NCBI RefSeq assembly: GCF_900215245.1
Contig: NZ_LT907842.1
Span: 1,426,001 to 1,490,000 of the forward strand
Length of the DNA stretch: 64,000 nt
Reading direction: 5' to 3'
Origin: Pseudomonas fluorescens
Lineage (GTDB): Bacteria; Pseudomonadota; Gammaproteobacteria; Pseudomonadales; Pseudomonadaceae
This document shows positions 9,801-19,749 of this stretch, in pieces. Each line of letters starts with the position of its first letter. Position 1 is the first letter of the stretch. The notes under the pieces were generated by a model, which was not told where the DNA came from, did not search any database, and saw nothing but the letters and a program-made list of their open reading frames with translations. Position numbers and translations under genes: made by a program.

Positions 9801-11138
9801 GTCGAGGATGCGCTGGCGGAAGTGCTGCGTGCCCGCCTTGGCGGGTTTGGCCCGCTGAGCCTGAGCGAGATTGCAGCGCCGCTGGCCCTGCCGGTGGCAG
9901 ACGTCACGCCGGCACTGGCGCGCCTGGAACAGGAAGGCTACGTGCTGCGCGGCCGTTTCAGCCCCGGCGCCACGCACGAGCAATGGTGTGAGCGGCATCT
10001 GCTCGCGCGGATTCATCGCTACACGGTCAGGCGCCTGCGCCGGGAAATCGAGCCGGTGACATTGCAGGACTTCATGCGCTTTTTGTTCGATTGGCAGCAC
10101 CTGTCCGACGGCACGCGCGGCCACGGCAGTGCGATGTTGCCGCAGATTGTCGGCCAGTTCGAAGGCTACGCTGCCGCCACGTCGGCCTGGGACAGTGACT
10201 TGCTCAGCGCTCGACTCAAGGATTACACCTCGACCTGGCTCGACGAGTTGTGCCGCAGCGGCAAACTGGTGTGGACGCGCTTGAGCAACAAGGCCAGCGC
10301 CATTGCGCTGCGCAGTACGCCCGTGGTGCTGCTGCCCCGCAGCCAAGTGCCGTTGTGGAGCGGCCTGACCGAACTCACCGACAGCACCACGCTGTCGCCC
10401 AAGGCGCAGAAAGTCCACTTGGCCCTGCGCGAACACGGCGCGCTGTTTTTCGATGAGCTGGTGCACGAGGCCCATCTGCTGCGCAGCGAACTGGAGATCG
10501 CATTACAGGAACTGGTAGGCGCGGGGCTGGTGAACGCCGACAGCTTCGCCGGCCTGCGCGCCCTCACCACACCCGCCAGCAAGCGCCTGGCGCGCAGCAG
10601 CCGGCGCGGGCGCGGGGCGTATGTCGGCGGCATGGATGACGCCGGGCGCTGGGCCTTGGTGCGCCGCTCGTCCGCCGCCGCCGGGCCGCACTCGGCGGAG
10701 ACGTTGGAGCACGTGGCGCTGACCTTGCTGCGCCGCTATGGCGTGGTGTTCTGGCGGCTGCTGGAACGCGAGGCGGATTGGCTGCCGAGCTGGCGCGAAC
10801 TGCTGCGCACCTTCCATCGGCTGGAGGCGCGCGGCGAGATTCGTGGCGGGCGGTTTGTCAGCGGGCTGGCGGGCGAGCAGTTTGCGCTGCCGGAAGCCAT
10901 CCCGTTGTTGCGCGAAGTACGGCGCAGGCCGCATGACGGCAGTTTGATTGCCGTGTGCGGGGCTGATCCGCTGAACCTGGTGGGCACACTGCTGCCGGGG
11001 AACAAGGTGCCGGCGGTGAGCGGCAATCGGATTGTGTACCGTGACGGCGTGCCGGCGGCGGTGATGGTCGGCGGCAAGCAGCAGATTCTGCTGGAGCAGG
11101 ATCTGCGGGCGATTCAGGAGAAGTTGATCAGGCATTGA
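6891..11138 (+). CDS. lhr: ATP-dependent helicase Lhr
   Basis: A 1415-residue superfamily 2 helicase. Motif I is APTGSGKT (residues 50-57) and motif II is DEIH within VIIDEIHAI (about 175). Motif III is GLSATQ, motif V is [12 protein letters not shown] and motif VI is [11 protein letters not shown]. About 900 residues of Lhr-specific C-terminal region follow (winged-helix and beta-barrel region, then the long Lhr-CTD), so this is the long form also found in Enterobacteria. Lhr proteins unwind RNA-DNA hybrids and have been linked to DNA repair; that role comes from the family. The gene is divergent from the RmlD-like gene, has no obvious ribosome site before its ATG and is followed by a REP pair. 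GC-rich codon use gives long meaningless open frames on the opposite strand. Confidence 0.95.
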   Translation: MSLPESTDTVLDGFHPAVSAWFRSTFPSVTRAQAQAWPLIRQRRSTLIAAPTGSGKTLTAFLAVLDDLVHQGLANGGQLPDETLVVYVSPLKALSNDIQINLQNPLAGITAQLQGMGLPPLAIRTAVRTGDTPQKDRALMRKRPPHILVTTPESLYVLLGSDSGRHMLASTRTVIIDEIHAIAAGKRGSHLALSLERLQGLCSEPLTRVGLSATQKPIEAVSRFLVGTGRECAVVDIGHARPRDLGIEVPPVPLSAVMANDVWELVYDRLATLAREHRTTLIFVNTRRLAERLARHLSERLGKTCVAAHHGSLAKEMRLDAEQRLKAGELQVLIATASLELGIDIGDVDLVCQIGSPGSINGFLQRVGRSGHQVGGTPKGRLFATTRDDLIECAALLDCVRRGELDTLHIPVAPLDVLAQQIIAEVSAREWTEQALLALIQRAAPYANLDPRHYQALLQMLADGYNGRQGIRSAYLHRDAVTHTLRGRRGARLTAVTSGGTIPDNADYSVLLEPQSLNIGSVNEDFAVESIAGDIFQLGNTSYRILRVEAGKVRVEDAHGQPPTIPFWLGEAPGRSHELSAAVARFQAQLDALLSATPGDLQPAQDWLTASLGLNHASAEQILDYLARARLALGALPSQDTLIMERFFDASGGTQLIIHTPFGSRLNRAWGLALRKRFCRTFNFELQAAASENAIVLSLSTSHSFELDEVWRYLNSNSAEHILIQAVLDAPLFGVRWRWNASVALALPRYTSGRKIAPQIQRMKSEDLIASVFPDQIACLENLAGEREIPEHPLVEQTLDDCLHEAMDSEGWLTLLRRMERGEVRLISRDLPAPSPMAAEILSARPYTFLDDAPLEERRTQAVLNRRWSDPHSTDDLGALDAEAIAGVREEAWPAPNSLDEMHEALMSLACIAADEVTPQWAQWLHALAKGGRAYQLKNGLWVAVERLSCVQAIYPNNLPLLPGFDEPWTVEDALAEVLRARLGGFGPLSLSEIAAPLALPVADVTPALARLEQEGYVLRGRFSPGATHEQWCERHLLARIHRYTVRRLRREIEPVTLQDFMRFLFDWQHLSDGTRGHGSAMLPQIVGQFEGYAAATSAWDSDLLSARLKDYTSTWLDELCRSGKLVWTRLSNKASAIALRSTPVVLLPRSQVPLWSGLTELTDSTTLSPKAQKVHLALREHGALFFDELVHEAHLLRSELEIALQELVGAGLVNADSFAGLRALTTPASKRLARSSRRGRGAYVGGMDDAGRWALVRRSSAAAGPHSAETLEHVALTLLRRYGVVFWRLLEREADWLPSWRELLRTFHRLEARGEIRGGRFVSGLAGEQFALPEAIPLLREVRRRPHDGSLIAVCGADPLNLVGTLLPGNKVPAVSGNRIVYRDGVPAAVMVGGKQQILLEQDLRAIQEKLIRH

Positions 11139-11162
11139 AGTGGGTTGGCTTTGAGGGCCTCT

Positions 11163-11243
11163 TCGCGAGCAAGCCCGCTCCCACATTTTGACCGTATTCC
11201 AACCGTGTACTCGGTCGAGTGTGGGAGCCGGGCTTGCCCGCGA
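11163..11243. repeat. Inverted pair of Pseudomonas REP sequences (REPIN)
   Basis: Two copies of a REP element face each other. TCGCGAGCAAGCCCGCTCCC begins at 11163 and its inverse GTGGGAGCCGGGCTTGCCCG begins at 11221, separated by about 35 bases. The second copy differs at two or three positions. Such extragenic palindromes are abundant in P. fluorescens-group genomes and are mobilised by REP-associated transposases; no transposase gene is nearby. It sits between the 3' ends of lhr and the MscS-family gene, which are convergent, and may also act as a weak terminator. Confidence 0.85.
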
Positions 11244-11268
11244 TGAGGCCCGACCAGCCGCCCCAGAG

Positions 11269-13404
11269 CTACTGGGTACGCGGCTGCTCCGTCAACACCC
11301 GCGATGCCGGCACCTCTTCATCCGGCTCATCCACCCGCGCCGTGCGCTTGGGCAACAGCACCTGCTGTGGATAAGTCTGCGCGAAGTGCACCGCATCGCA
11401 GTTATCCACAAGCTTTTTCAAGCGTTGGTTAAACGCGCGACTCACCGCATATTGCCCGCCCGACACCGTTCGGAATTGCGCGGTGAGCACCACGCCGTTG
11501 AGGTCCATCTTGTCCACGCCAAAGACTTCCAGCGGCCCTTGCAGGTTGTACTTGAGGAACACGTCATCGCCGATCGATTGCCCGGTCTCGCGGATCAGTT
11601 CCACGGCTTTGTCCACATCGGTGTCATAGGTGAACTGCACCGAGAAGAACGCATAGGCAAATTGCCGCGACTGGTTGGTGACCGCCTTGATCTGCCCGAA
11701 CGGCACCGAGTGCACGAACCCCTTGCCGTCGCGCAGGCGCAGGGTGCGGATGGTCAGGCCTTCGACGGTGCCGGCGTGGCCGGAGTCGAGCACCACCCAG
11801 TCGCCGATGGACAACGTGTCTTCGATGATGATGAACAGGCCCGTGATGACGTCCTGTACCAGTTGCTGGGAACCGAAACCGATGGCCAGGCCGACCACAC
11901 CGGCACCGGCCAGCAGCGGCGCCACGTTAATGCCAAGGTTGGCCATCGTGGTGATCGCGCAAATCACCACCAGCACAATTTTCACCGCGTTACGCAGCAG
12001 CGGCAGGATGGTTTTGACCCGCGTGCTCGGCTGGCGGCTGGAGCGTTTGTTCACCGGTGGCTTGAGCGCCTCCTGGATCGCGGTGTCGAGTACCACCCAG
12101 AACAACCAGGTCATCAGCAGGATCAGGCCGATACTGCTGAGCGAATCGCTGATCGCCCGGCCGACTGCGTTGCGCTGGGCAAATTCGAACAGCGACACGC
12201 CCCAGATGCGCCCAAGCAGTTCGATAAAGGCGATGGCCATCGCAATGCGCAAGATCGCGTGTAGCAGGCTGAGGAAGCGCTCCTTGTAGGCACTGCTGCG
12301 TTGGATCGCCACCTGGCTGCGGGACTTGAACAGGTGCTGTAAAACCGTGCTGAGGAACACCGTGCCGATCAACAGAATCGTGGTGAACAGCGCGCAACGC
12401 AGCGCCTTCTGGTTGTCGTCACCGGCACCGATCAGGTTGATTGCCGAGACCAGCACCATCAACAGAATCGGCCAGTACCACAGCCCGGAAAACACCCGCA
12501 GCGATTGCTGCAGCGCCGGGTGCTTGAGGCGCTGGGCCAACGGCCGGTTGCGGATCAAATGCGCGACCGGGCGACGCAGACGCACCACCAGCACGCCGAA
12601 AATCACCGCGGCAAACAGGCCGGTAAAGACCGCGATGCTGCTGGTGATATTGCCGCCGAGCTGGCGGGCGATTTGCGGGCTGGTCAACGCGTCGCTGAGG
12701 GCGGCGAGAAAGCCGATCAGGAACAGCGGCTTGGGGCAGTAGTCACGAATGATCTGCACCGCCGGGCGCTTGTGGCCGAGGTTGAACATGACGATCACGC
12801 ACAACAGCATCGAGGTGGAAAAGATCCCGCTGCTGGTGGCGTAGGCGAAACACAGCGCCAGCGCGCGCCCCACTGACGTGGGTAAAAAGTGGCTGACGTA
12901 GAGGGTCAGCGGCAGGCAGATCAGCGCCGGGATTGTATACGGCAACACATACCCAAGCACCGCTTGCAGACGCGCGCGCCGCTCGACGAAACGCCGCCGA
13001 CTCAAGCGCCGCACGATGACGTGCGCCAGCAGCGTCAACACCGCAAAGGCCCCCGCCCACACGCCGGACAGCAACAGGAAATCGCCTGCCACGCTCCACG
13101 GCGAACGTTCGGCGGTCTGGTTGACCAGGCGCCCCACTTCATCCGCCGCACGGTCGGCGCGCAAGCGCCAGGCGTCAATGAGGTTCTGATTGAGGTCGAG
13201 TTTGTCCTGCACGTCGTCAATGCTGGAGCTGATGGCCCCCAACAGGCCGCCTTCCACCAACAGCTCGGGCTTGGTTTCGGCTGCGGCTGTGGCCGGTGCG
13301 GCGGCGGGCGCCGGTGTCGCGGCTTGCAACGCACCATTGCCAAAGAACAGCAGCGCGCCAAACAGTAATGCAGTTTTTAGATTCAGCAAAACACCGGGCT
13401 CCAT
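11269..13404 (-). CDS. MscS-family mechanosensitive channel (YbiO-like)
   Basis: About 711 residues. A signal peptide (residues 1-28 or so, ending near ALQAA) leads into an alanine/proline-rich linker and a periplasmic helical region. Several membrane helices follow, then the MscS pore helix and beta domain: NLGINVAPLLAGAGVVGLAI, GFGSQQLVQDVITG, IGDWV and the conserved middle domain. Length and layout resemble E. coli YbiO. The channel opens on membrane tension and releases solutes during osmotic down-shock. The start is uncertain: the ATG at 13404 begins the signal peptide but has no good ribosome site, and a TTG six codons later has GGAG before it. The gene is divergent from the MFS exporter, with 161 bases between them. 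Confidence 0.88.
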   Translation of the reverse strand: MEPGVLLNLKTALLFGALLFFGNGALQAATPAPAAAPATAAAETKPELLVEGGLLGAISSSIDDVQDKLDLNQNLIDAWRLRADRAADEVGRLVNQTAERSPWSVAGDFLLLSGVWAGAFAVLTLLAHVIVRRLSRRRFVERRARLQAVLGYVLPYTIPALICLPLTLYVSHFLPTSVGRALALCFAYATSSGIFSTSMLLCVIVMFNLGHKRPAVQIIRDYCPKPLFLIGFLAALSDALTSPQIARQLGGNITSSIAVFTGLFAAVIFGVLVVRLRRPVAHLIRNRPLAQRLKHPALQQSLRVFSGLWYWPILLMVLVSAINLIGAGDDNQKALRCALFTTILLIGTVFLSTVLQHLFKSRSQVAIQRSSAYKERFLSLLHAILRIAMAIAFIELLGRIWGVSLFEFAQRNAVGRAISDSLSSIGLILLMTWLFWVVLDTAIQEALKPPVNKRSSRQPSTRVKTILPLLRNAVKIVLVVICAITTMANLGINVAPLLAGAGVVGLAIGFGSQQLVQDVITGLFIIIEDTLSIGDWVVLDSGHAGTVEGLTIRTLRLRDGKGFVHSVPFGQIKAVTNQSRQFAYAFFSVQFTYDTDVDKAVELIRETGQSIGDDVFLKYNLQGPLEVFGVDKMDLNGVVLTAQFRTVSGGQYAVSRAFNQRLKKLVDNCDAVHFAQTYPQQVLLPKRTARVDEPDEEVPASRVLTEQPRTQ

Positions 13405-13565
13405 CAGCAGGGTCTGTAAGGAACTGACGGGTTTGAGCCTTGATCGTTCCCCCCGTTCGGCACCTTTGCGCCCAGGGCAAATATCAAATGCCGATCGCTG
13501 CCTTTTTCCGCATAGGACAAACCCAGACACTGCGCTCCTGAATCACACCCACCGGAGTTGCAGCC

Positions 13566-14768
13566 ATGCCTATTGCGTTGCTCGCGCTGACCCTCAGCGC
13601 TTTTGCCATCGGGACCACCGAGTTCGTCATCGTTGGCCTGTTACCCACAATCGGCGCCGATCTCGGCGTTGACCTGCCGTCCGCCGGCCTGTTGGTCAGC
13701 CTCTATGCCTTGGGCGTAGCCATCGGCGCGCCAGTGCTCACTGCCCTCACCGGCAAGGTGCCACGTAAATTACTCCTGCTGTCGCTGATGGTGCTGTTTA
13801 CCCTCGGCAACCTGCTGGCCTGGCAGGCACCGAGCTATGAATCGCTGGTACTGGCGCGGATCGTCACCGGCCTGGCCCACGGGGTGTTTTTCTCGATTGG
13901 CTCAACCATCGCCACCAGCCTGGTGCCGAAGGAAAAAGCCGCCAGTGCGATTGCGATCATGTTTACCGGCTTGACCGTCGCGCTGGTCACCGGCGTGCCG
14001 CTGGGCACCTTTATCGGCCAGCACTTCGGCTGGCGGGAAACCTTCCTCGCCGTCTCGGCGCTGGGTGTGCTCGCCTTTATCGGCAGTTTGATCTACGTGC
14101 CGAACACCATCGCCCACAGCAAACCCGCATCCCTGCTGCAACAACTGCAGGTGCTCAAGCAGCCGCGCTTGTTGCTGGTGTACGCCATGACCGCCATCGG
14201 CTACGGCGGTTCGTTTATCGCGTTTACCTTCCTGGCCCCCATCCTCCAGGACATCGCGGGCTTCAGCGCCGGCACTGTGAGCCTGGTATTGCTGGTGTAT
14301 GGCATCTCGGTAGCCGCCGGGAATATCTGGGGCGGCAAGCTGGCGGATAAACGCGGCCCGATCAGCGCGTTGACAATCATCTTTGCGCTGCTCGCCGCGG
14401 TGCTGTTCATCCTGTCCCTGACCGCCAGCAACCCATGGTTGGCGCTGGCCACCGTATGGGTGTGGGGCGCAGTCGCGTTCGGCAATGTGCCGGGCCTGCA
14501 GGTGTACGTGGTGCGCCAGGCCGAACATCACACGCCACAGGCGGTGGATGTTGCCTCGGGCTTGAACATCGCCGCGTTTAACCTGGGAATCGCCGGGGGC
14601 GCGTGGGCCGGCGGCTTGATCGTGGCGCACATGGGGCTGATCCATACCGCATGGATCGGCGGCCTGGTGGTGTTGGTCGCCCTCGCGCTGACCGCCTGGA
14701 GCGGCCGCCTTGACCGACGGGGACCGGTGTATGCCGAGCCCTCGACGCGCGTGATGGCCGGCCACTGA
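13566..14768 (+). CDS. MFS exporter, AraJ/YdhP-type DHA1 family
   Basis: A 400-residue, 12-helix major facilitator. It begins with the characteristic LALTLSAFAIGTTEFVIVGL of the AraJ/YdhP/PbuE group. The loop between helices 2 and 3 carries TGKVPRK, and ARIVTGLAHGVFFS follows in helix 4. The ATG has GGAG nine bases upstream. The family exports sugars, purine analogues or drugs; the substrate here is not predictable. No regulator is adjacent. The gene is followed by 109 bases before the ybhP-like gene, which may have its own promoter there. Confidence 0.88.
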   Translation: MPIALLALTLSAFAIGTTEFVIVGLLPTIGADLGVDLPSAGLLVSLYALGVAIGAPVLTALTGKVPRKLLLLSLMVLFTLGNLLAWQAPSYESLVLARIVTGLAHGVFFSIGSTIATSLVPKEKAASAIAIMFTGLTVALVTGVPLGTFIGQHFGWRETFLAVSALGVLAFIGSLIYVPNTIAHSKPASLLQQLQVLKQPRLLLVYAMTAIGYGGSFIAFTFLAPILQDIAGFSAGTVSLVLLVYGISVAAGNIWGGKLADKRGPISALTIIFALLAAVLFILSLTASNPWLALATVWVWGAVAFGNVPGLQVYVVRQAEHHTPQAVDVASGLNIAAFNLGIAGGAWAGGLIVAHMGLIHTAWIGGLVVLVALALTAWSGRLDRRGPVYAEPSTRVMAGH

Positions 14769-14877
14769 TCCCGCCGTGTCTTGAGCGTGCCGTCCGTAGG
14801 AAGGTGGAAACTTTCCTCGAAACATCGCAGTCAGCCTTAAACGGGGGCCACGCCCCCACTCTTTCACAGGAGCAATC

Positions 14878-15657
14878 ATGGCTGCGATTCCCGACTGGGT
14901 GCCCATTACCCCCAGCGTCGCCATCACGCGCTTCACGGTGCTGACGGTCAATATCCACAAGGGCTTCACTGCGTTGAATCGACGTTTCATTCTGCCAGAG
15001 CTGCGTGAAGCGGTGCGCAGCGTGGGCGCCGATATCGTATTCCTGCAGGAGATTCACGGCACTCACGAACGCCACCCTCAGCACTACAGTGACTGGCCGA
15101 ACATGCCGCAGTACGAATTCCTCGCCGACAGCATCTGGCCGCAATTCGCCTACGGTCGCAATGCGGTCTACCCGCATGGCGACCATGGCAATGCGCTGCT
15201 GTCGAAATTCCAGATCATCCGCTACGACAACCTCGACATTTCGCAAAGCGGCCATGAAAACCGTGGCCTGCTGCATTGTGTGCTGCGCTTGCCCGGCTCC
15301 GGGCAGGAGGTGCATGCGATCTGCATGCACCTGGGCCTGCGCGAGGCGCATCGCCAGCAACAATTGCGCTTGCTGGAGCAGCGCATTCGCGAGATCCCCG
15401 CCGATACGCCGCTGATCGTCGCCGGTGATTTCAACGACTGGCGCCAGCAGGCTGACCTGAGCCAGAGCGGCCTCAAGGAAGTGTTCGTCGAAACCCACGG
15501 CAAGCCCGCCCGGACCTTCCCGGCACGCCTGCCGTTGCTGCCGCTGGATCGCATCTATGTGCGCAACTTGAACATTCGTAACCCCAAGGTGCTGACGACC
15601 CGGCCGTGGTCGCATTTGTCTGACCATGTGCCGCTGTCAGTGGAGATCGAGTTATGA
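14878..15657 (+). CDS. Endonuclease/exonuclease/phosphatase-family protein, YbhP-like
   Basis: A 259-residue metal-dependent phosphoesterase of the EEP fold: TVNIHKGF at the N terminus, VFLQEIHG (metal-binding Glu), [17 protein letters not shown] and the terminal [11 protein letters not shown] (catalytic Asp-His). A ribosome site AGGAG precedes the ATG. It opens a three-gene cluster with overlapping ends, in the same order as E. coli ybhP-clsB-ybhN. The physiological substrate of YbhP is not established; a phospholipid-related role is suggested only by its neighbours. The stop overlaps the clsB start as ATGA. Confidence 0.88.
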   Translation: MAAIPDWVPITPSVAITRFTVLTVNIHKGFTALNRRFILPELREAVRSVGADIVFLQEIHGTHERHPQHYSDWPNMPQYEFLADSIWPQFAYGRNAVYPHGDHGNALLSKFQIIRYDNLDISQSGHENRGLLHCVLRLPGSGQEVHAICMHLGLREAHRQQQLRLLEQRIREIPADTPLIVAGDFNDWRQQADLSQSGLKEVFVETHGKPARTFPARLPLLPLDRIYVRNLNIRNPKVLTTRPWSHLSDHVPLSVEIEL

Positions 15658-16916
15658 ACGTTGCGGTAGAACACATCGCCACCGACCAGCCGCCGGATGA
15701 AGCGAAAGCGCGTGATCTTGATTACGGCTGGCAGAGCAACAACCAGATCGAGTTGCTGGAAAACGGCGAGGCGTACTTTCCGAGCGTCTTCGACGCCATG
15801 CGCAAGGCGCAGCGGGAGATTCTGCTGGAGACCTTTATCCTGCTTGAAGACAAGGTCGGCCATGAGTTGCAGGGCATTCTGATAGAGGCGGCGCAACGTG
15901 GCGTGAAGGTGGTGGTCAGCCTCGATGGGTTTGGCTGCGGCGAACTGAGCCCGGCCTTTCTCGGCGAGCTGGCAGCGGCGGGTGTGGAGGTGCAGATGTT
16001 TGACCCGGCACCAAAAATGTTGGGGGTTCGCACCAACTGGTTTCGCCGCCTGCATCGCAAGATTGTGGTGGTGGACGCCACCGTGGCGTTTATCGGCGGG
16101 ATCAACTTTTCTGCCGACCACCTCGGGGATTTCGGCCCCGAAGCCAAACAGGATTATGCGCTGCGATTGACAGGCCCGGCGGTGGCCGACCTGCATCATT
16201 TCGCCCTTGCACAAAGTGGTCGCCAGGTGCGCACGCGGCGCGGCTGGCGGCGGCGCCAGCAACGGCCCGCGCTGTGGACAACTGATAATAGCGACGGGCT
16301 GGTGCGCCTGATCTACCGCGACAACGTGCAGCATCGCGACGACATCGAAGAAGCGTATATCCACGCGCTGAGCAAGGCCCAGCAACGTGTGGTAATCGCC
16401 AACGCGTATTTCTTTCCCGGCTACCGCCTGCTGCGCGAAATTCGCAACGCCGCGCGCCGTGGCGTGCAGGTGCAATTGATCATGCAGGGCCAGCCTGATG
16501 TGCTATTGGCCAAGCTGGCGGCGCGCATGCTCTATGACTATTTGCTCAAGGACGGCGTGGTGATTCACGAGTATTGCCAACGCCCGCTGCACGGCAAAGT
16601 CGCGCTGGTGGATGACCATTGGAGCACCGTGGGTTCAAGCAACCTCGACCCGTTGAGCCTGTCGCTGAACCTGGAAGCCAACGTGCTGATTCGCGACCGC
16701 GCCTTCAACCAACAGCTGTATGAACGCTTGGCCATCCTCGCCAAAGACCATTGCCGGACCATGCCGGAAAACCGCAAGCCACGGCTGTGGCTGTGGCGAT
16801 TGACCGTCGGTTTCCTGGTATTTCATGTGATGCGCCATTTCCCCGCGCTGACGGGTTGGCTACCGGCGCATAAACCCCGTTTGAAACCATTCCAGAGCCA
16901 GCCCGATGAACGCTGA
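15654..16916 (+). CDS. clsB: Cardiolipin synthase B
   Basis: A 420-residue phospholipase D superfamily enzyme with two HxKx4D motifs, HRKIVVVD and HGKVALVDD, each followed by the expected GGINFS- or GSSNLDP-type sequence. It has no N-terminal membrane anchor, which separates the ClsB group from ClsA, and has a hydrophobic C-terminal segment. ClsB makes cardiolipin from phosphatidylglycerol. It is translationally coupled to the YbhP-like gene (ATGA overlap) and overlaps ybhN by 11 bases, so the three proteins are probably made together. Confidence 0.92.
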   Translation: MNVAVEHIATDQPPDEAKARDLDYGWQSNNQIELLENGEAYFPSVFDAMRKAQREILLETFILLEDKVGHELQGILIEAAQRGVKVVVSLDGFGCGELSPAFLGELAAAGVEVQMFDPAPKMLGVRTNWFRRLHRKIVVVDATVAFIGGINFSADHLGDFGPEAKQDYALRLTGPAVADLHHFALAQSGRQVRTRRGWRRRQQRPALWTTDNSDGLVRLIYRDNVQHRDDIEEAYIHALSKAQQRVVIANAYFFPGYRLLREIRNAARRGVQVQLIMQGQPDVLLAKLAARMLYDYLLKDGVVIHEYCQRPLHGKVALVDDHWSTVGSSNLDPLSLSLNLEANVLIRDRAFNQQLYERLAILAKDHCRTMPENRKPRLWLWRLTVGFLVFHVMRHFPALTGWLPAHKPRLKPFQSQPDER

Positions 16917-17862
16917 TACTGAGGGTTCGCGATTCAAACGCTGGAAGAAGCCGCTGACGATTGGCTTCTTCCTGCTGCTGATCGTGCTGTTCACCCTGCT
17001 GGCGCGGCGCATCGACTGGAGCGAAGTGCTGCAGACGCTCGGCGACTTCAAGCTGCGCACATTGTTGATGGCCGGTGGGCTGACCTTGTGCAGTTTCCTC
17101 GTCTACGCCAGCTTCGACCTGATCGGGCGCACCTATGTTCGCCAGCCATTGCGCTGGAAGCAGATCTTGCCGGTGGGGATCATCAGCTACGCGTTCAACC
17201 TCAACCTGAGCGCGTGGGTCGGCGGGATCGCCATGCGTTACCGGCTGTACTCGCGGCTCGGGGTGAGCACCAGCAATATCGCGAAGATTCTTGGGCTGAG
17301 CCTGGCGACCAATTGGTTTGGTTACATGGCATTGGCCGGCGTGGTGTTCAGCAGCGGCTGGGTGACGATGCCGCCGGGCTGGAAGGTCAGCACCGATGCG
17401 TTGCAGGGCATTGGTGTGTTGCTGGTGCTGGCCAGTCTCGGGTATCTGGCGGCCTGCCGGTTTTCGAAAAAACGCGCGTGGTCGATCAAAGGCATCGAGA
17501 TCAATTTACCGTCGCTGCGCATGGCGTGTTTGCAGTTAGCGTTGGGCGCGTTGAATTGGTCATTGATGGCGGCGGTGATCTTTACCTTGTTGCCGGCCAA
17601 GTTGGACTATCCGTTGGTGCTGGGGGTCCTGCTGATCAGCGCGATTGCCGGGGTCATCACCCATATCCCGGCCGGGCTGGGGGTGCTGGAGGCGGTGTTT
17701 ATCGCGCTGATGCAACATGAAGCGTCGCGCGGCAGTTTGCTTGCCGGGTTGATTGCCTACCGGGCGATCTACTTTATTTTGCCGCTGCTGATTGCGCTGG
17801 TCATGTACCTCGCGGTCGAAGCCAAAGCCAAAGCGTTGCGGGTGAAGAAAACCCCTGCTTGA
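16906..17862 (+). CDS. YbhN-like integral membrane protein (LPG synthase TM family)
   Basis: A 318-residue protein with about eight membrane helices, of the YbhN / lysylphosphatidylglycerol-synthase membrane-domain family (family-typical stretches WVGGIAMRYRLYSRLGVS, ITHIPAGLGVLEAVF and AYRAIYFILPLL). It has no cytosolic aminoacyl-transferase domain, so it is not an MprF enzyme. The start codon lies inside the end of clsB. Family members are thought to move or position lipids in the inner membrane; with clsB beside it, handling cardiolipin or its precursor is a reasonable inference. A small GC hairpin (17875-17890) follows the stop, but has no T tract. Confidence 0.85.
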   Translation: MNADTEGSRFKRWKKPLTIGFFLLLIVLFTLLARRIDWSEVLQTLGDFKLRTLLMAGGLTLCSFLVYASFDLIGRTYVRQPLRWKQILPVGIISYAFNLNLSAWVGGIAMRYRLYSRLGVSTSNIAKILGLSLATNWFGYMALAGVVFSSGWVTMPPGWKVSTDALQGIGVLLVLASLGYLAACRFSKKRAWSIKGIEINLPSLRMACLQLALGALNWSLMAAVIFTLLPAKLDYPLVLGVLLISAIAGVITHIPAGLGVLEAVFIALMQHEASRGSLLAGLIAYRAIYFILPLLIALVMYLAVEAKAKALRVKKTPA

Positions 17863-17894
17863 CCAGGTGTTGAAGGCGCCCCAAAGCGCCGCCG

Positions 17895-18650
17895 TTATTG
17901 GGATTGGATGATGCTCAAGCGCTCGCCCACGACCATCTCGGTAATCCAGTCGACCAGGATCGACGTGTAGGCCTGCTGCGACACCGGATCGCTGAGCGAA
18001 TGGTCTGCGCCGTCGATGATGCGGTGGGTCAAGGAGTGGGTCTGCTGGCATGCCGCGCGATAGCTCATGATGGTGGCGTGCGGCACGTGGTCATCGGTTT
18101 GCGATTCGACAATTAGCACATCGCCGGTGAATTGCGCACAGGCATGCAGGGCGCGGTTGGTTTCGGCGTGCACCCGTGTGCTGCGGTAATCCATCAGGTC
18201 GGTCTTATCCAGGTCGCGCTTGGGTTTGAGCCATTCCTGATCACGGTAAAGCGCCGGTACCCGCAGCGCCAGCCAACGCACCGGGCGCAATGAGGTGAGA
18301 ATCGCCGCCAGGTAGCCACCATAACTGGTGCCCACCACCGCCACCGCCGAGGTGTCGATGGCCGGGTGTGACAGCAACCGGTCATACGCGGCCAACAGGT
18401 CGCGCAGGTTGTCTTCGCGAGTGACGCGGGACAACGGGATACCGGTGCTCGCATGCCCACGCAGGTCGAACGTCAGGCACACACACCCCAAGCCGGCGAT
18501 GCCTTTGGCCCGCTCCAGGTCGCGTTCCTGGCTACCGCCCCAGCCGTGCACAAACAGCACGCCTGGCACCTTCGATTTGGGGGTCAGGAACGTGCCGCTC
18601 ATCTGTTCGTCGTCGATATCGATCGCAATGCTTTCGCTTCTAGCCGTCAT
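17895..18650 (-). CDS. Alpha/beta hydrolase (dienelactone hydrolase/peptidase-like)
   Basis: A 251-residue serine hydrolase. The oxyanion region is VLFVHGWGG, the nucleophile elbow is GTSYGG, the acid is probably the Asp of VESQTDDHVPH, and the histidine is in DGADHSL. DLRGHAST after strand 4 is typical of the group. The first 11 bases overlap the end of the DUF3182 gene upstream, so the two are translated from one message. The gene is convergent with ybhN. The substrate is unknown, and other hydrolase subfamilies cannot be excluded. Confidence 0.88.
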   Translation of the reverse strand: MTARSESIAIDIDDEQMSGTFLTPKSKVPGVLFVHGWGGSQERDLERAKGIAGLGCVCLTFDLRGHASTGIPLSRVTREDNLRDLLAAYDRLLSHPAIDTSAVAVVGTSYGGYLAAILTSLRPVRWLALRVPALYRDQEWLKPKRDLDKTDLMDYRSTRVHAETNRALHACAQFTGDVLIVESQTDDHVPHATIMSYRAACQQTHSLTHRIIDGADHSLSDPVSQQAYTSILVDWITEMVVGERLSIIQSQ

Positions 18651-19749
18651 AAGAATTAACCGTCACATACTTGAGAAGAAAGTCGCTGTTTTCGGCCGGG
18701 CCGCGGTACACCTCAATGGCATCCGCCGGCAGCGCCTGGTCCACGTAGGTTTCCACCGAGGACACACGAATAGCGCGCAGGCCGGGGTTATTGATGAAGC
18801 TCTGCAGCGCCGCGACCTCTGCGCTGCTGGCGCCCCCCATGCGCCAGGACTGTTCAAGCACGCCGCTGCGGCGTTGGCCATCACTGTCCAGGCCTTGGGC
18901 GATGTCGTAATTGCGTCGTGACGCGTAGAAACCAGGGTAGGCCTGGTTGGCGGCGCTGTCGAAAACCCGCGCCTGCTCGATGGCCTCACGCACGTCGGCG
19001 GGCAGGTCGAGCATTAACAAGTCCTCGTAAGCACCGGGCACCACCAGTAAGTCGGAGCCGCCGTAGACGTCTTCGCCCTGCCCGTCCTGAGTGAGGTATT
19101 GCTCGCCGCAGTAGCTGAACAGGTGATCGCCGATAAAACTCTGGCCCACGCTATGGGTGACTACCTCGTGCAGGTCTTGCTCCAGCACCACGCCCTCACT
19201 GAACAACTGCGCTGCATCGGGCCGGGCCAGCAGGGCCTCGAATGCGTCGACACTGTGGATAACTTCCTGGCCGCGCCCAGCGCAGGCATGCACGGGCTTC
19301 AGACGAATCGGCCCGCGACTGAGCAAGCGCCTGGCAGCGGGCCGCGCATCCTGCAACGCGAACACACTGAAACCCTCAAGAACAACGTCGCGCACGCGCT
19401 CGCCAAACAACGGCGACCAGCCCTCAGGCGCCGTGGCATCCGGGCTTAACAGGCCATGAGTGATGGCTTTGGTGCAGATAAAATCGTAATCGACATAGCC
19501 ACCCCACAGGTCTTGCGGCCCTTTTACATTCAGCCGCAGTGCTTGGGCCGCGCCGATCAGGGTTTGCGTGGGCAACAGATACAGGTCACGGTCGCTATGG
19601 CGTTGGGGGTCATAGCTGCCGCCGAATTTAAGCCCGAGTATCTGCGCCAGCCATCGCGCCAAGGCGCGGTTGGTGTCGACTTCGTGCTGCGGCGCACCGT
19701 CTCTCGTGGAGTGAGCAACCACCCATTTTTTTCGTTGAGTCGGGGTCAT
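18640..19749 (-). CDS. DUF3182 family protein (ATP-grasp-like)
   Basis: A 369-residue protein I recognise as the uncharacterised DUF3182 family. The middle contains RGPIRLKPVHACAGRGQEVI, which resembles the lysine- and glycine-rich nucleotide-binding segment of ATP-grasp ligases, and GVVLEQDLHE and SYCGEQYL follow where ATP-grasp proteins have their second half. The ATP-grasp relation is my inference. The start at 19749 has GGGGGA before it and begins the conserved N terminus (MTPTQRKKWVVAHS); a longer frame exists. It overlaps the hydrolase gene by 11 bases. An ATP-dependent ligase-like protein paired with an alpha/beta hydrolase suggests a small-molecule modification pathway, not yet known. 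Confidence 0.8.
   Translation of the reverse strand: MTPTQRKKWVVAHSTRDGAPQHEVDTNRALARWLAQILGLKFGGSYDPQRHSDRDLYLLPTQTLIGAAQALRLNVKGPQDLWGGYVDYDFICTKAITHGLLSPDATAPEGWSPLFGERVRDVVLEGFSVFALQDARPAARRLLSRGPIRLKPVHACAGRGQEVIHSVDAFEALLARPDAAQLFSEGVVLEQDLHEVVTHSVGQSFIGDHLFSYCGEQYLTQDGQGEDVYGGSDLLVVPGAYEDLLMLDLPADVREAIEQARVFDSAANQAYPGFYASRRNYDIAQGLDSDGQRRSGVLEQSWRMGGASSAEVAALQSFINNPGLRAIRVSSVETYVDQALPADAIEVYRGPAENSDFLLKYVTVNSYDG

Noticed and set aside
8196..10475. A long minus-strand frame inside lhr
   Set aside because: Expected in GC-rich coding DNA; Gln/Ala/Gly-rich sequence without domains.
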